Part shown: in pieces, positions 37,441-48,662 of the stretch | How positions within the stretch are numbered: position 1 is the first letter of the stretch | How the letters are laid out: each line of letters opens with the position of its first letter | Assembly: GCA_037893225.1 (NCBI GenBank) | Contig: JAZGUH010000535.1 | Span: 1-64,000, forward strand | DNA: 64,000 nt | Direction: 5' to 3' | Source of the DNA: Hippasteria phrygiana | Lineage: Eukaryota; Echinodermata; Asteroidea; Valvatida; Goniasteridae | Notes under the pieces: model-generated | The model's database searches: none | Told to the model about the DNA's origin: nothing | Seen by the model: only the letters and a program-made list of their open reading frames with translations | Program-made: the position numbers and the translations under genes

Positions 37441-39162
37441 TGCATTAAATATCAACCAAATACAGTAATTTTGACATGTATGGATAGCTTAGATCTGGCG
37501 CTACATGTTGCAATCATCGGCGGCTTCCTAGAGTTAAAACTTGTGGAGAAAATTCAAACCTCGCAATGTTTATTTTCTTTCCGGCCAACATCTGTGTGCA
37601 TATTACCTTCTATTTATTGCTCCATGCCTGTCAAATTCCCTGGGGTATGGACTTGCTCTACTCATTCATAATTGCATGAAATATCAACCAAATACAGTAA
37701 TTTTGACATGTATGGATAGCTTAGATCTGGCGCTACATGTTGCAATCATCGGCGGCTTCCTAGAGTTAAAACTTGTGGAGAAAATTCAAACCTCGCAATG
37801 TTTATTTTCTTTCCGGCCAACATCTGTGTACATGTTACCGTCTATTTATTGCTCCATGCATGTCAAATTCCCTGGGGTATGGACTTGCTTTACTCATTCA
37901 TAATTGCATGAAATATCAACCAAATTCAGTAATTTTGACATGTATGGATAGCTTAGATCTGGCGCTACATGTTGCAATTATCGGCGGCTTCTTAGAGTTA
38001 ACACTTGTGGAGAAAATTCAAACCTCGCAATGTTTATTTTCTTCCCGGCCACCATCTGTGTGCAGATTACCTTTTATTTATTGCTCCATGCCTGTCAAAT
38101 TCGCTGGGGTATGGACTTGCTTTACTCATTCATAATTGCATGAAATATCAACCAAATTCAGTAATTTTGACATGTATGGATAGCTTAGATCTGGCGCTAC
38201 ATGTTGCAATTATCGGCGGCTTCTTAGAGTTAACACTTGTGGAGAAAATTCAAACCTCGCAAAGTTTATTTTCTTTCCGGCCAACATCTGTGTGCATATT
38301 ACCGTCTATTTATTGCTCCATGCCTGTCAAATTCCCTAGGGTATGACTTGCTTTACTCATTCATAATTGCATGAAATATCAACCAAATTCAGTAATTTTG
38401 ACATGTATGGATAGCTTAGATCTGGCGCTACATGTTGCAATCATCGGCGGCTTCCTAGAGTTAAAACTTGTGGAGAAAATTCAAACCTCGCAATGTTTAT
38501 TTTCTTTCCGGCCAACATCTGTGTACATGTTACCGTCTATTTATTGCTCCATGCATGTCAAATTCCCTGGGGTATGGACTTGCTTTACTCATTCATAATT
38601 GCATGAAATATCAACCAAATTCAGTAATTTTGACATGTATGGATAGCTTAGATCTGGCGCTACATGTTGCAATTATCGGCGGCTTCTTAGAGTTAACACT
38701 TGTGGAGAAAATTCAAACCTCGCAATGTTTATTTTCTTCCCGGCCACCATCTGTGTGCAGATTACCTTTTATTTATTGCTCCATGCCTGTCAAATTCTCT
38801 GGGGTATGGACTTGCTTTACTCATTCATAATTGCATGAAATATCAACCAAATTCAGTAATTTTGACATGTATGGATAGCTTAGATCTGGCGCTACATGTT
38901 GCAATTATCGGCGGCTTCTTAGAGTTAACACTTGTGGAGAAAATTCAAACCTCGCAAAGTTTATTTTCTTTCCGGCCAACATCTGTGTGCATATTACCGT
39001 CTATTTATTGCTCCATGCCTGTCAAATTCCCTAGGGTATGACTTGCTTTACTCATTCATAATTGCATGAAATATCAACCAAATTCAGTAATTTTGACATG
39101 TATGGATAGCTTAGATCTGGCGCTACATGTTGCAATTATCGGCGGCTTCTTAGAGTTAACAC

Positions 39163-41943
39163 TTGTGGAGAAAATTCAAACCTCGCAATGTTTATTTTCT
39201 TTCCGGCCACCATCTGTGTGCAGATTACCTTTTATTTATTGCTCCATGCCTGTCAAATTCCCTGGGGTATGGACTTGCTTTACTCATTCATAATTGCATG
39301 AAATATCAACCAAATACAGTAATTTTGACATGTATGGATAGCTTAGATCTGGCGCTACATGTTGCAATCATCGGCGGCTTCCTAGAGTTAAAACTTGTGG
39401 AGAAAATTCAAACCTCGCAATGTTTATTTTCTTTCCGGCCAACATCTGTGTACATGTTACCGTCTATTTATTGCTCCATGCATGTCAAATTCCCTGGGGT
39501 ATGGACTTGCTTTACTCATTCATAATTGCATGAAATATCAACCAAATTCAGTAATTTTGACATGTATGGATAGCTTAGATCTGGCGCTACATGTTGCAAT
39601 TATCGGCGGCTTCTTAGAGTTAACACTTGTGGAGAAAATTCAAACCTCGCAATGTTTATTTTCTTCCCGGCCACCATCTGTGTGCAGATTACCTTTTATT
39701 TATTGCTCCATGCCTGTCAAATTCTCTGGGGTATGGACCTGCTTTACTCTTTCATAATTGCATGAAATATCAACCAAATTCAGTAATTTTGACATGTATG
39801 GATAGCTTAGATCTGGCGCTACATGTTGCAATTATCGGCGGCTTCTTAGAGTTAACACTTGTGGAGAAAATTCAAACCTCGCAAAGTTTATTTTCTTTCC
39901 GGCCAACATCTGTGTGCATATTACCGTCTATTTATTGCTCCATGCCTGTCAAATTCCCTAGGGTATGACTTGCTTTACTCATTCATAATTGCATGAAATA
40001 TCAACCAAATTCAGTAATTTTGACATGTATGGATAGCTTAGATCTGGCGCTACATGTTGCAATTATCGGCGGCTTCTTAGAGTTAACACTTGTGGAGAAA
40101 ATTCAAACCTCGCAATGTTTATTTTCTTCCCGGCCACCATCTGTGTGCAGATTACCTTTTATTTATTGCTCCATGCCTGTCAAATTCCCTGGGGTATGGA
40201 CTTGCTTTCCTCATTCATAATTGCATGAAATATCAACCAAATTCAGTAATTTTGACATGTATGGATAGCTTAGATCTGGCGCTACATGTTGCAATTATCG
40301 GCGGCTTCTTAGAGTTAAAACTTGTGGAGAAAATTCAAACCTCGCAATGTTTATTTTCTTTCCGGCCAACATCTGTGTACATATTACCTTCTATTTATTG
40401 CTCCATGCCTGTCAAATTCCCTGGGGTATGACTTGCTTTACTCATTCATAATTGCATGAAATATAAACCAAATACAGTAATGTTGACATGTATGGATAGC
40501 TTAGATCTGGCGCTACATGTTGCAATCATCGGCGGCTTCCTAGAGTTAAAACTTGTGGAGAAAATTCAAACCTCGCAATGTTTATTTTCTTTCCGGCCAA
40601 CATCTGTGTACATGTTACCGTCTATTTATTGCTCCATGCATGTCAAATTCCCTGGGGTATGGACTTGCTTTACTCATTCATAATTGCATGAAATATCAAC
40701 CAAATTCAGTAATTTTGACATGTATGGATAGCTTAGATCTGGCGCTACATGTTGCAATTATCGGCGGCTTCTTAGAGTTAACACTTGTGGAGAAAATTCA
40801 AACCTCGCAAAGTTTATTTTCTTTCCGGCCAACATCTGTGTGCATATTACCTTTTATTTATTGCTCCATGCCTGTCAAATTCCCTGGGGTATGGACTTGC
40901 TTTACTCATTCATAATTGCATGAAATATCAACCAAATACAGTAATTTTGACATGTATGGATAGCTTAGATCTGGCGCTACATGTTGCAATCATCGGCGGC
41001 TTCCTAGAGTTAAAACTTGTGGAGAAAATTCAAACCTCGCAATGTTTATTTTCTTTCCGGCCAACATCTGTGTACATGTTACCGTCTATTTATTGCTCCA
41101 TGCATGTCAAATTCCCTTGGGTATGGACTTGCTTTACTCATTCATAATTGCATGAAATATCAACCAAATTCAGTAATTTTGACATGTATGGATAGCTTAG
41201 ATCTGGCGCTACATGTTGCAATTATCGGCGGCTTCTTAGAGTTAACACTTGTGGAGAAAATTCAAACCTCGCAATGTTTATTTTCTTCCCGGCCACCATC
41301 TGTGTGCAGATTACCTTTTATTTATTGCTCCATGCCTGTCAAATTCTCTGGGGTATGGACTTGCTTTACTCATTCATAATTGCATGAAATATCAACCAAA
41401 TTCAGTAATTTTGACATGTATGGATAGCTTAGATCTGGCGCTACATGTTGCAATTATCGGCGGCTTCTTAGAGTTAACACTTGTGGAGAAAATTCAAACC
41501 TCGCAAAGTTTATTTTCTTTCCGGCCAACATCTGTGTGCATATTACCGTCTATTTATTGCTCCATGCCTGTCAAATTCCCTAGGGTATGACTTGCTTTAC
41601 TCATTCATAATTGCATGAAATATCAACCAAATTCAGTAATTTTGACATGTATGGATAGCTTAGATCTGGCGCTACATGTTGCAATTATCGGCGGCTTCTT
41701 AGAGTTAACACTTGTGGAGAAAATTCAAACCTCGCAATGTTTATTTTCTTCCCGGCCACCATCTGTGTGCAGATTACCTTTTATTTATTGCTCCATGCCT
41801 GTCAAATTCCCTGGGGTATGGACTTGCTTTACTCATTCATAATTGCATGAAATATCAACCAAATTCAGTAATTTTGACATGTATGGATAGCTTAGATCTG
41901 GCGCTACATGTTGCAATTATCGGCGGCTTCTTAGAGTTAAAAC
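39163..41943 (+). repeat. 12-monomer HOR unit, copy 1 (2,781 bp)
   Basis: The order is H C B D B F C G C B D B, starting at 39163, 39395, 39627, 39859, 40090, 40322, 40553, 40785, 41017, 41249, 41481, 41712. The length 2,781 is nine 232-bp plus three 231-bp monomers. Marks that recur in the other copies are GGACCTGC with CTTTACTCTTTC in the third monomer, GCTTTCCTC in the fifth, and CCCTTGGG in the ninth. Confidence 0.9.
40785..41016 (+). repeat. Reference class-G monomer (D/B chimera)
   Basis: The left part is D (GCAAAGTTT, TTTCCGGCCAACATCTG, GCATATTACC), but from ACCTTTTATTT onward it is B-like, with CCCTGGGG and the full GTATGGACTTG (232 bp). The switch lies within a few bases of the ATTACC motif. 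Copies at 43566, 47504 and 50285 share the joint, so it arose once and was amplified. Confidence 0.88.
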
Positions 41944-42175
41944 TTGTGGAGAAAATTCAAACCTCGCAATGTTTATTTTCTTTCCGGCCACCATCTGTGT
42001 GCAGATTACCTTTTATTTATTGCTCCATGCCTGTCAAATTCCCTGGGGTATGGACTTGCTTTACTCATTCATAATTGCATGAAATATCAACCAAATACAG
42101 TAATTTTGACATGTATGGATAGCTTAGATCTGGCGCTACATGTTGCAATCATCGGCGGCTTCCTAGAGTTAAAAC
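41944..42175 (+). repeat. Reference class-H monomer (B with an A-type left edge)
   Basis: The left edge TTTCCGG is as in A, C and D, then CCACCATCTG and GCAGATTACC follow as in B. It could be one base change in B (CCCGG to TCCGG) or a conversion. In some copies it is preceded by the TTAAAAC haplotype (41944) and in others by GTTAACAC (39163, 55150, 58856), which favours exchange. Confidence 0.8.
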
Positions 42176-44724
42176 TTGTGGAGAAAATTCAAACCTCGCA
42201 ATGTTTATTTTCTTTCCGGCCAACATCTGTGTACATGTTACCGTCTATTTATTGCTCCATGCATGTCAAATTCCCTGGGGTATGGACTTGCTTTACTCAT
42301 TCATAATTGCATGAAATATCAACCAAATTCAGTAATTTTGACATGTATGGATAGCTTAGATCTGGCGCTACATGTTGCAATTATCGGCGGCTTCTTAGAG
42401 TTAACACTTGTGGAGAAAATTCAAACCTCGCAATGTTTATTTTCTTCCCGGCCACCATCTGTGTGCAGATTACCTTTTATTTATTGCTCCATGCCTGTCA
42501 AATTCTCTGGGGTATGGACCTGCTTTACTCTTTCATAATTGCATGAAATATCAACCAAATTCAGTAATTTTGACATGTATGGATAGCTTAGATCTGGCGC
42601 TACATGTTGCAATTATCGGCGGCTTCTTAGAGTTAACACTTGTGGAGAAAATTCAAACCTCGCAAAGTTTATTTTCTTTCCGGCCAACATCTGTGTGCAT
42701 ATTACCGTCTATTTATTGCTCCATGCCTGTCAAATTCCCTAGGGTATGACTTGCTTTACTCATTCATAATTGCATGAAATATCAACCAAATTCAGTAATT
42801 TTGACATGTATGGATAGCTTAGATCTGGCGCTACATGTTGCAATTATCGGCGGCTTCTTAGAGTTAACACTTGTGGAGAAAATTCAAACCTCGCAATGTT
42901 TATTTTCTTCCCGGCCACCATCTGTGTGCAGATTACCTTTTATTTATTGCTCCATGCCTGTCAAATTCCCTGGGGTATGGACTTGCTTTCCTCATTCATA
43001 ATTGCATGAAATATCAACCAAATTCAGTAATTTTGACATGTATGGATAGCTTAGATCTGGCGCTACATGTTGCAATTATCGGCGGCTTCTTAGAGTTAAA
43101 ACTTGTGGAGAAAATTCAAACCTCGCAATGTTTATTTTCTTTCCGGCCAACATCTGTGTACATATTACCTTCTATTTATTGCTCCATGCCTGCCAAATTC
43201 CCTGGGGTATGACTTGCTTTACTCATTCATAATTGCATGAAATATAAACCAAATACAGTAATGTTGACATGTATGGATAGCTTAGATCTGGCGCTACATG
43301 TTGCAATCATCGGCGGCTTCCTAGAGTTAAAACTTGTGGAGAAAATTCAAACCTCGCAATGTTTATTTTCTTTCCGGCCAACATCTGTGTACATGTTACC
43401 GTCTATTTATTGCTCCATGCATGTCAAATTCCCTGGGGTATGGACTTGCTTTACTCATTCATAATTGCATGAAATATCAACCAAATTCAGTAATTTTGAC
43501 ATGTATGGATAGCTTAGATCTGGCGCTACATGTTGCAATTATCGGCGGCTTCTTAGAGTTAACACTTGTGGAGAAAATTCAAACCTCGCAAAGTTTATTT
43601 TCTTTCCGGCCAACATCTGTGTGCATATTACCTTTTATTTATTGCTCCATGCCTGTCAAATTCCCTGGGGTATGGACTTGCTTTACTCATTCATAATTGC
43701 ATGAAATATCAACCAAATACAGTAATTTTGACATGTATGGATAGCTTAGATCTGGCGCTACATGTTGCAATCATCGGCGGCTTCCTAGAGTTAAAACTTG
43801 TGGAGAAAATTCAAACCTCGCAATGTTTATTTTCTTTCCGGCCAACATCTGTGTACATGTTACCGTCTATTTATTGCTCCATGCATGTCAAATTCCCTTG
43901 GGTATGGACTTGCTTTACTCATTCATAATTGCATGAAATATCAACCAAATTCAGTAATTTTGACATGTATGGATAGCTTAGATCTGGCGCTACATGTTGC
44001 AATTATCGGCGGCTTCTTAGAGTTAACACTTGTGGAGAAAATTCAAACCTCGCAATGTTTATTTTCTTCCCGGCCACCATCTGTGTGCAGATTACCTTTT
44101 ATTTATTGCTCCATGCCTGTCAAATTCTCTGGGGTATGGACTTGCTTTACTCATTCATAATTGCATGAAATATCAACCAAATTCAGTAATTTTGACATGT
44201 ATGGATAGCTTAGATCTGGCGCTACATGTTGCAATTATCGGCGGCTTCTTAGAGTTAACACTTGTGGAGAAAATTCAAACCTCGCAAAGTTTATTTTCTT
44301 TCCGGCCAACATCTGTGTGCATATTACCGTCTATTTATTGCTCCATGCCTGTCAAATTCCCTAGGGTATGACTTGCTTTACTCATTCATAATTGCATGAA
44401 ATATCAACCAAATTCAGTAATTTTGACATGTATGGATAGCTTAGATCTGGCGCTACATGTTGCAATTATCGGCGGCTTCTTAGAGTTAACACTTGTGGAG
44501 AAAATTCAAACCTCGCAATGTTTATTTTCTTCCCGGCCACCATCTGTGTGCAGATTACCTTTTATTTATTGCTCCATGCCTGTCAAATTCCCTGGGGTAT
44601 GGACTTGCTTTACTCATTCATAATTGCATGAAATATCAACCAAATTCAGTAATTTTGACATGTATGGATAGCTTAGATCTGGCGCTACATGTTGCAATTA
44701 TCGGCGGCTTCTTAGAGTTAAAAC
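41944..44724 (+). repeat. 12-monomer HOR unit, copy 2 (2,781 bp)
   Basis: Same order and marks as the unit at 39163. A private change is TGCCAAATTC at 43193, where the matching base in the later copy (49912) is T. Confidence 0.9.
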
Positions 44725-46808
44725 TTGTGGAGAAAATTCAAACCTCGCAATGTTTATTTTCTTTCCGGCCAACATCTGTGTACATATTACCTTCTATTTA
44801 TTGCTCCATGCCTGTCAAATTCCCTGGGGTATGACTTGCTTTACTCATTCATAATTGCATGAAATATAAACCAAATACAGTAATGTTGACATGTATGGAT
44901 AGCTTAGATCTGGCGCTACATGTTGCAATCATCGGCGGCTTCCTAGAGTTAAAACTTGTGGAGAAAATTCAAACCTCGCAATGTTTATTTTCTTTCCGGC
45001 CAACATCTGTGTACATGTTACCGTCTATTTATTGCTCCATGCATGTCAAATTCCCTGGGGTATGGACTTGCTTTATTCATTCATAATTGCATGAAATATC
45101 AACCAAATGCAGTAATTTTGACATGTATGGATAGCTTAGATCTGGCGCTACATGTTGCAATCATCGGCGGCTTCCTAGAGTTAAAACTTGTGGAGAAAAT
45201 TCAAACCTCGCAATGTTTATTTTCTTTCCGGCCAACATCTGTGTACATGTTACCGTCTATTTATTGCTCCATGCATGTCAAATTCCCTGGGGTATGGACT
45301 TGCTTTACTCATTCATAATTGCATGAAATATCAACCAAATTCAGTAATTTTGACATGTATGGATAGCTTAGATCTGGCGCTACATGTTGCAATTATCGGC
45401 GGCTTCTTAGAGTTAACACTTGTGGAGAAAATTCAAACCTCGCAAAGTTTATTTTCTTTCCGGCCAACATCTGTGTGCATATTACCGTCTATTTATTGCT
45501 CCATGCCTGTCAAATTCCCTAGGGTATGACTTGCTTTACTCATTCATAATTGCATGAAATATCAACCAAATTAAGTAATTTTGACATGTATGGATAGCTT
45601 AGATCTGGCGCTACATGTTGCAATTATCGGCGGCTTCTTAGAGTTAACACTTGTGGAGAAAATTCAAACCTCGCAATGTTTATTTTCTTCCCGGCCACCA
45701 TCTGTGTGCAGATTACCTTTTATTTATTGCTCCATGCCTGTCAAATTCCCTGGGGTATGGACTTGCTTTACTCATTCATAATTGCATGAAATATCAACCA
45801 AATTCAGTAATTTTGACATGTATGGATAGCTTAGATCTGGCGCTACATGTTGCAATTATCGGCGGCTTCTTAGAGTTAAAACTTGTGGAGAAAATTCAAA
45901 CCTCGCAATGTTTATTTTCTTTCCGGCCAACATCTGTGTACATATTACCTTCTATTTATTGCTCCATGCCTGTCAAATTCCCTGGGGTATGACTTGCTTT
46001 ACTCATTCATAATTGCATGAAATATAAACCAAATACAGTAATGTTGACATGTATGGATAGCTTAGATCTGGCGCTACATGTTGCAATCATCGGCGGCTTC
46101 CTAGAGTTAAAACTTGTGGAGAAAATTCAAACCTCGCAATGTTTATTTTCTTTCCGGCCAACATCTGTGTACATGTTACCGTCTATTTATTGCTCCATGC
46201 ATGTCAAATTCCCTGGGGTATGGACTTGCTTTATTCATTCATAATTGCATGAAATATCAACCAAATGCAGTAATTTTGACATGTATGGATAGCTTAGATC
46301 TGGCGCTACATGTTGCAATCATCGGCGGCTTCCTAGAGTTAAAACTTGTGGAGAAAATTCAAACCTCGCAATGTTTATTTTCTTTCCGGCCAACATCTGT
46401 GTACATGTTACCGTCTATTTATTGCTCCATGCATGTCAAATTCCCTGGGGTATGGACTTGCTTTACTCATTCATAATTGCATGAAATATCAACCAAATTC
46501 AGTAATTTTGACATGTATGGATAGCTTAGATCTGGCGCTACATGTTGCAATTATCCGCGGCTTCTTAGAGTTAACACTTGTGGAGAAAATTCAAACCTCG
46601 CAAAGTTTATTTTCTTTCCGGCCAACATCTGTGTGCATATTACCGTCTATTTATTGCTCCATGCCTGTCAAATTCCCTAGGGTATGACTTGCTTTACTCA
46701 TTCATAATTGCATGAAATATCAACCAAATTAAGTAATTTTGACATGTATGGATAGCTTAGATCTGGCGCTACATGTTGCAATTATCGGCGGCTTCTTAGA
46801 GTTAACAC
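44493..46808 (+). repeat. 5-monomer repeat B F C C D, two tandem units (1,158 bp each)
   Basis: The units start at 44493 and 45651. A length of 1,158 is three 232-bp plus two 231-bp monomers. The first C of each unit has GCTTTATTC then AAATGCAG, the mark found on class E in domains 1-3, and D ends in AAATTAAG. The second unit holds the SacII change ATCCGCGG at 46555. The same pair recurs at 51212-53527 by the macro-duplication. Confidence 0.9.
44725..44955 (+). repeat. Reference class-F monomer (231 bp)
   Basis: F has GTGTACATATTACCTTC with GCCTGTC, CCCTGGGG and the short GTATGACTTG. It is followed by ATATAAACC (or ATTTAAACC) and GTAATGTTGACATG. It is found only to the right of 40322. Confidence 0.9.
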
Positions 46809-48662
46809 TTGTGGAGAAAATTCAAACCTCGCAATGTTTATTTTCTTCCCGGCCACCATCTGTGTGCAGATTACCTTTTATTTATTGCTCCATGCCTGTC
46901 AAATTCCCTGGGGTATGGACTTGCTTTCCTCATTCATAATTGCATGAAATATCAACCAAATTCAGTAATTTTGACATGTATGGATAGCTTAGATCTGGCG
47001 CTACATGTTGCAATTATCGGCGGCTTCTTAGAGTTAAAACTTGTGGAGAAAATTCAAACCTCGCAATGTTTATTTTCTTTCCGGCCAACATCTGTGTACA
47101 TATTACCTTCTATTTATTGCTCCATGCCTGTCAAATTCCCTGGGGTATGACTTGCTTTACTCATTCATAATTGCATGAAATATAAACCAAATACAGTAAT
47201 GTTGACATGTATGGATAGCTTAGATCTGGCGCTACATGTTGCAATCATCGGCGGCTTCCTAGAGTTAAAACTTGTGGAGAAAATTCAAACCTCGCAATGT
47301 TTATTTTCTTTCCGGCCAACATCTGTGTACATGTTACCGTCTATTTATTGCTCCATGCATGTCAAATTCCCTGGGGTATGGACTTGCTTTACTCATTCAT
47401 AATTGCATGAAATATCAACCAAATTCAGTAATTTTGACATGTATGGATAGCTTAGATCTGGCGCTACATGTTGCAATTATCGGCGGCTTCTTAGAGTTAA
47501 CACTTGTGGAGAAAATTCAAACCTCGCAAAGTTTATTTTCTTTCCGGCCAACATCTGTGTGCATATTACCTTTTATTTATTGCTCCATGCCTGTCAAATT
47601 CCCTGGGGTATGGACTTGCTTTACTCATTCATAATTGCATGAAATATCAACCAAATACAGTAATTTTGACATGTATGGATAGCTTAGATCTGGCGCTACA
47701 TGTTGCAATCATCGGCGGCTTCCTAGAGTTAAAACTTGTGGAGAAAATTCAAACCTCGCAATGTTTATTTTCTTTCCGGCCAACATCTGTGTACATGTTA
47801 CCGTCTATTTATTGCTCCATGCATGTCAAATTCCCTTGGGTATGGACTTGCTTTACTCATTCATAATTGCATGAAATATCAACCAAATTCAGTAATTTTG
47901 ACATGTATGGATAGCTTAGATCTGGCGCTACATGTTGCAATTATCGGCGGCTTCTTAGAGTTAACACTTGTGGAGAAAATTCAAACCTCGCAATGTTTAT
48001 TTTCTTCCCGGCCACCATCTGTGTGCAGATTACCTTTTATTTATTGCTCCATGCCTGTCAAATTCTCTGGGGTATGGACTTGCTTTACTCATTCATAATT
48101 GCATGAAATATCAACCAAATTCAGTAATTTTGACATGTATGGATAGCTTAGATCTGGCGCTACATGTTGCAATTATCGGCGGCTTCTTAGAGTTAACACT
48201 TGTGGAGAAAATTCAAACCTCGCAAAGTTTATTTTCTTTCCGGCCAACATCTGTGTGCATATTACCGTCTATTTATTGCTCCATGCCTGTCAAATTCCCT
48301 AGGGTATGACTTGCTTTACTCATTCATAATTGCATGAAATATCAACCAAATTCAGTAATTTTGACATGTATGGATAGCTTAGATCTGGCGCTACATGTTG
48401 CAATTATCGGCGGCTTCTTAGAGTTAACACTTGTGGAGAAAATTCAAACCTCGCAATGTTTATTTTCTTCCCGGCCACCATCTGTGTGCAGATTACCTTT
48501 TATTTATTGCTCCATGCCTGTCAAATTCCCTGGGGTATGGACTTGCTTTACTCATTCATAATTGCATGAAATATCAACCAAATTCAGTAATTTTGACATG
48601 TATGGATAGCTTAGATCTGGCGCTACATGTTGCAATTATCGGCGGCTTCTTAGAGTTAAAAC

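Larger units (their letters stand above)
27346..39162 (+). repeat. Domain 3: mixed monomers with A runs, 51 copies
   Basis: Class order: B E A A A A C B D B E A A A A A A A C A A C B C B D B E C B A' B E C B D B A' B E A A A A A C B D C B D. It contains a repeated five-monomer motif (B E C B A'/D from 33370 and again from 34529, spacing 1,159 bp) and two copies of an E-A segment 6,720 bp apart. The last A monomer is 37541-37772; after that only B, C and D lead into domain 4. No gene is present. Confidence 0.9.
40090..46808 (+). repeat. 29-monomer macro-repeat, copy 1 (6,719 bp)
   Basis: The order is B F C G C B D B H C B D B F C G C B D B F C C D B F C C D. The next 29 monomers (46809-53527) repeat it, mark for mark, at a constant offset of 6,719 bp: GCTTTCCTC at 40207/46926, CCCTTGGG, both GGACCTGC sites, and a rare CCGCGG (SacII) site at 46555/53274. 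Differences seen by eye are single bases: C43193/T49912 and C45486/T52205. The copies are directly adjacent, so this is a tandem duplication of a block that already contained 12- and 5-monomer repeats. Confidence 0.92.
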
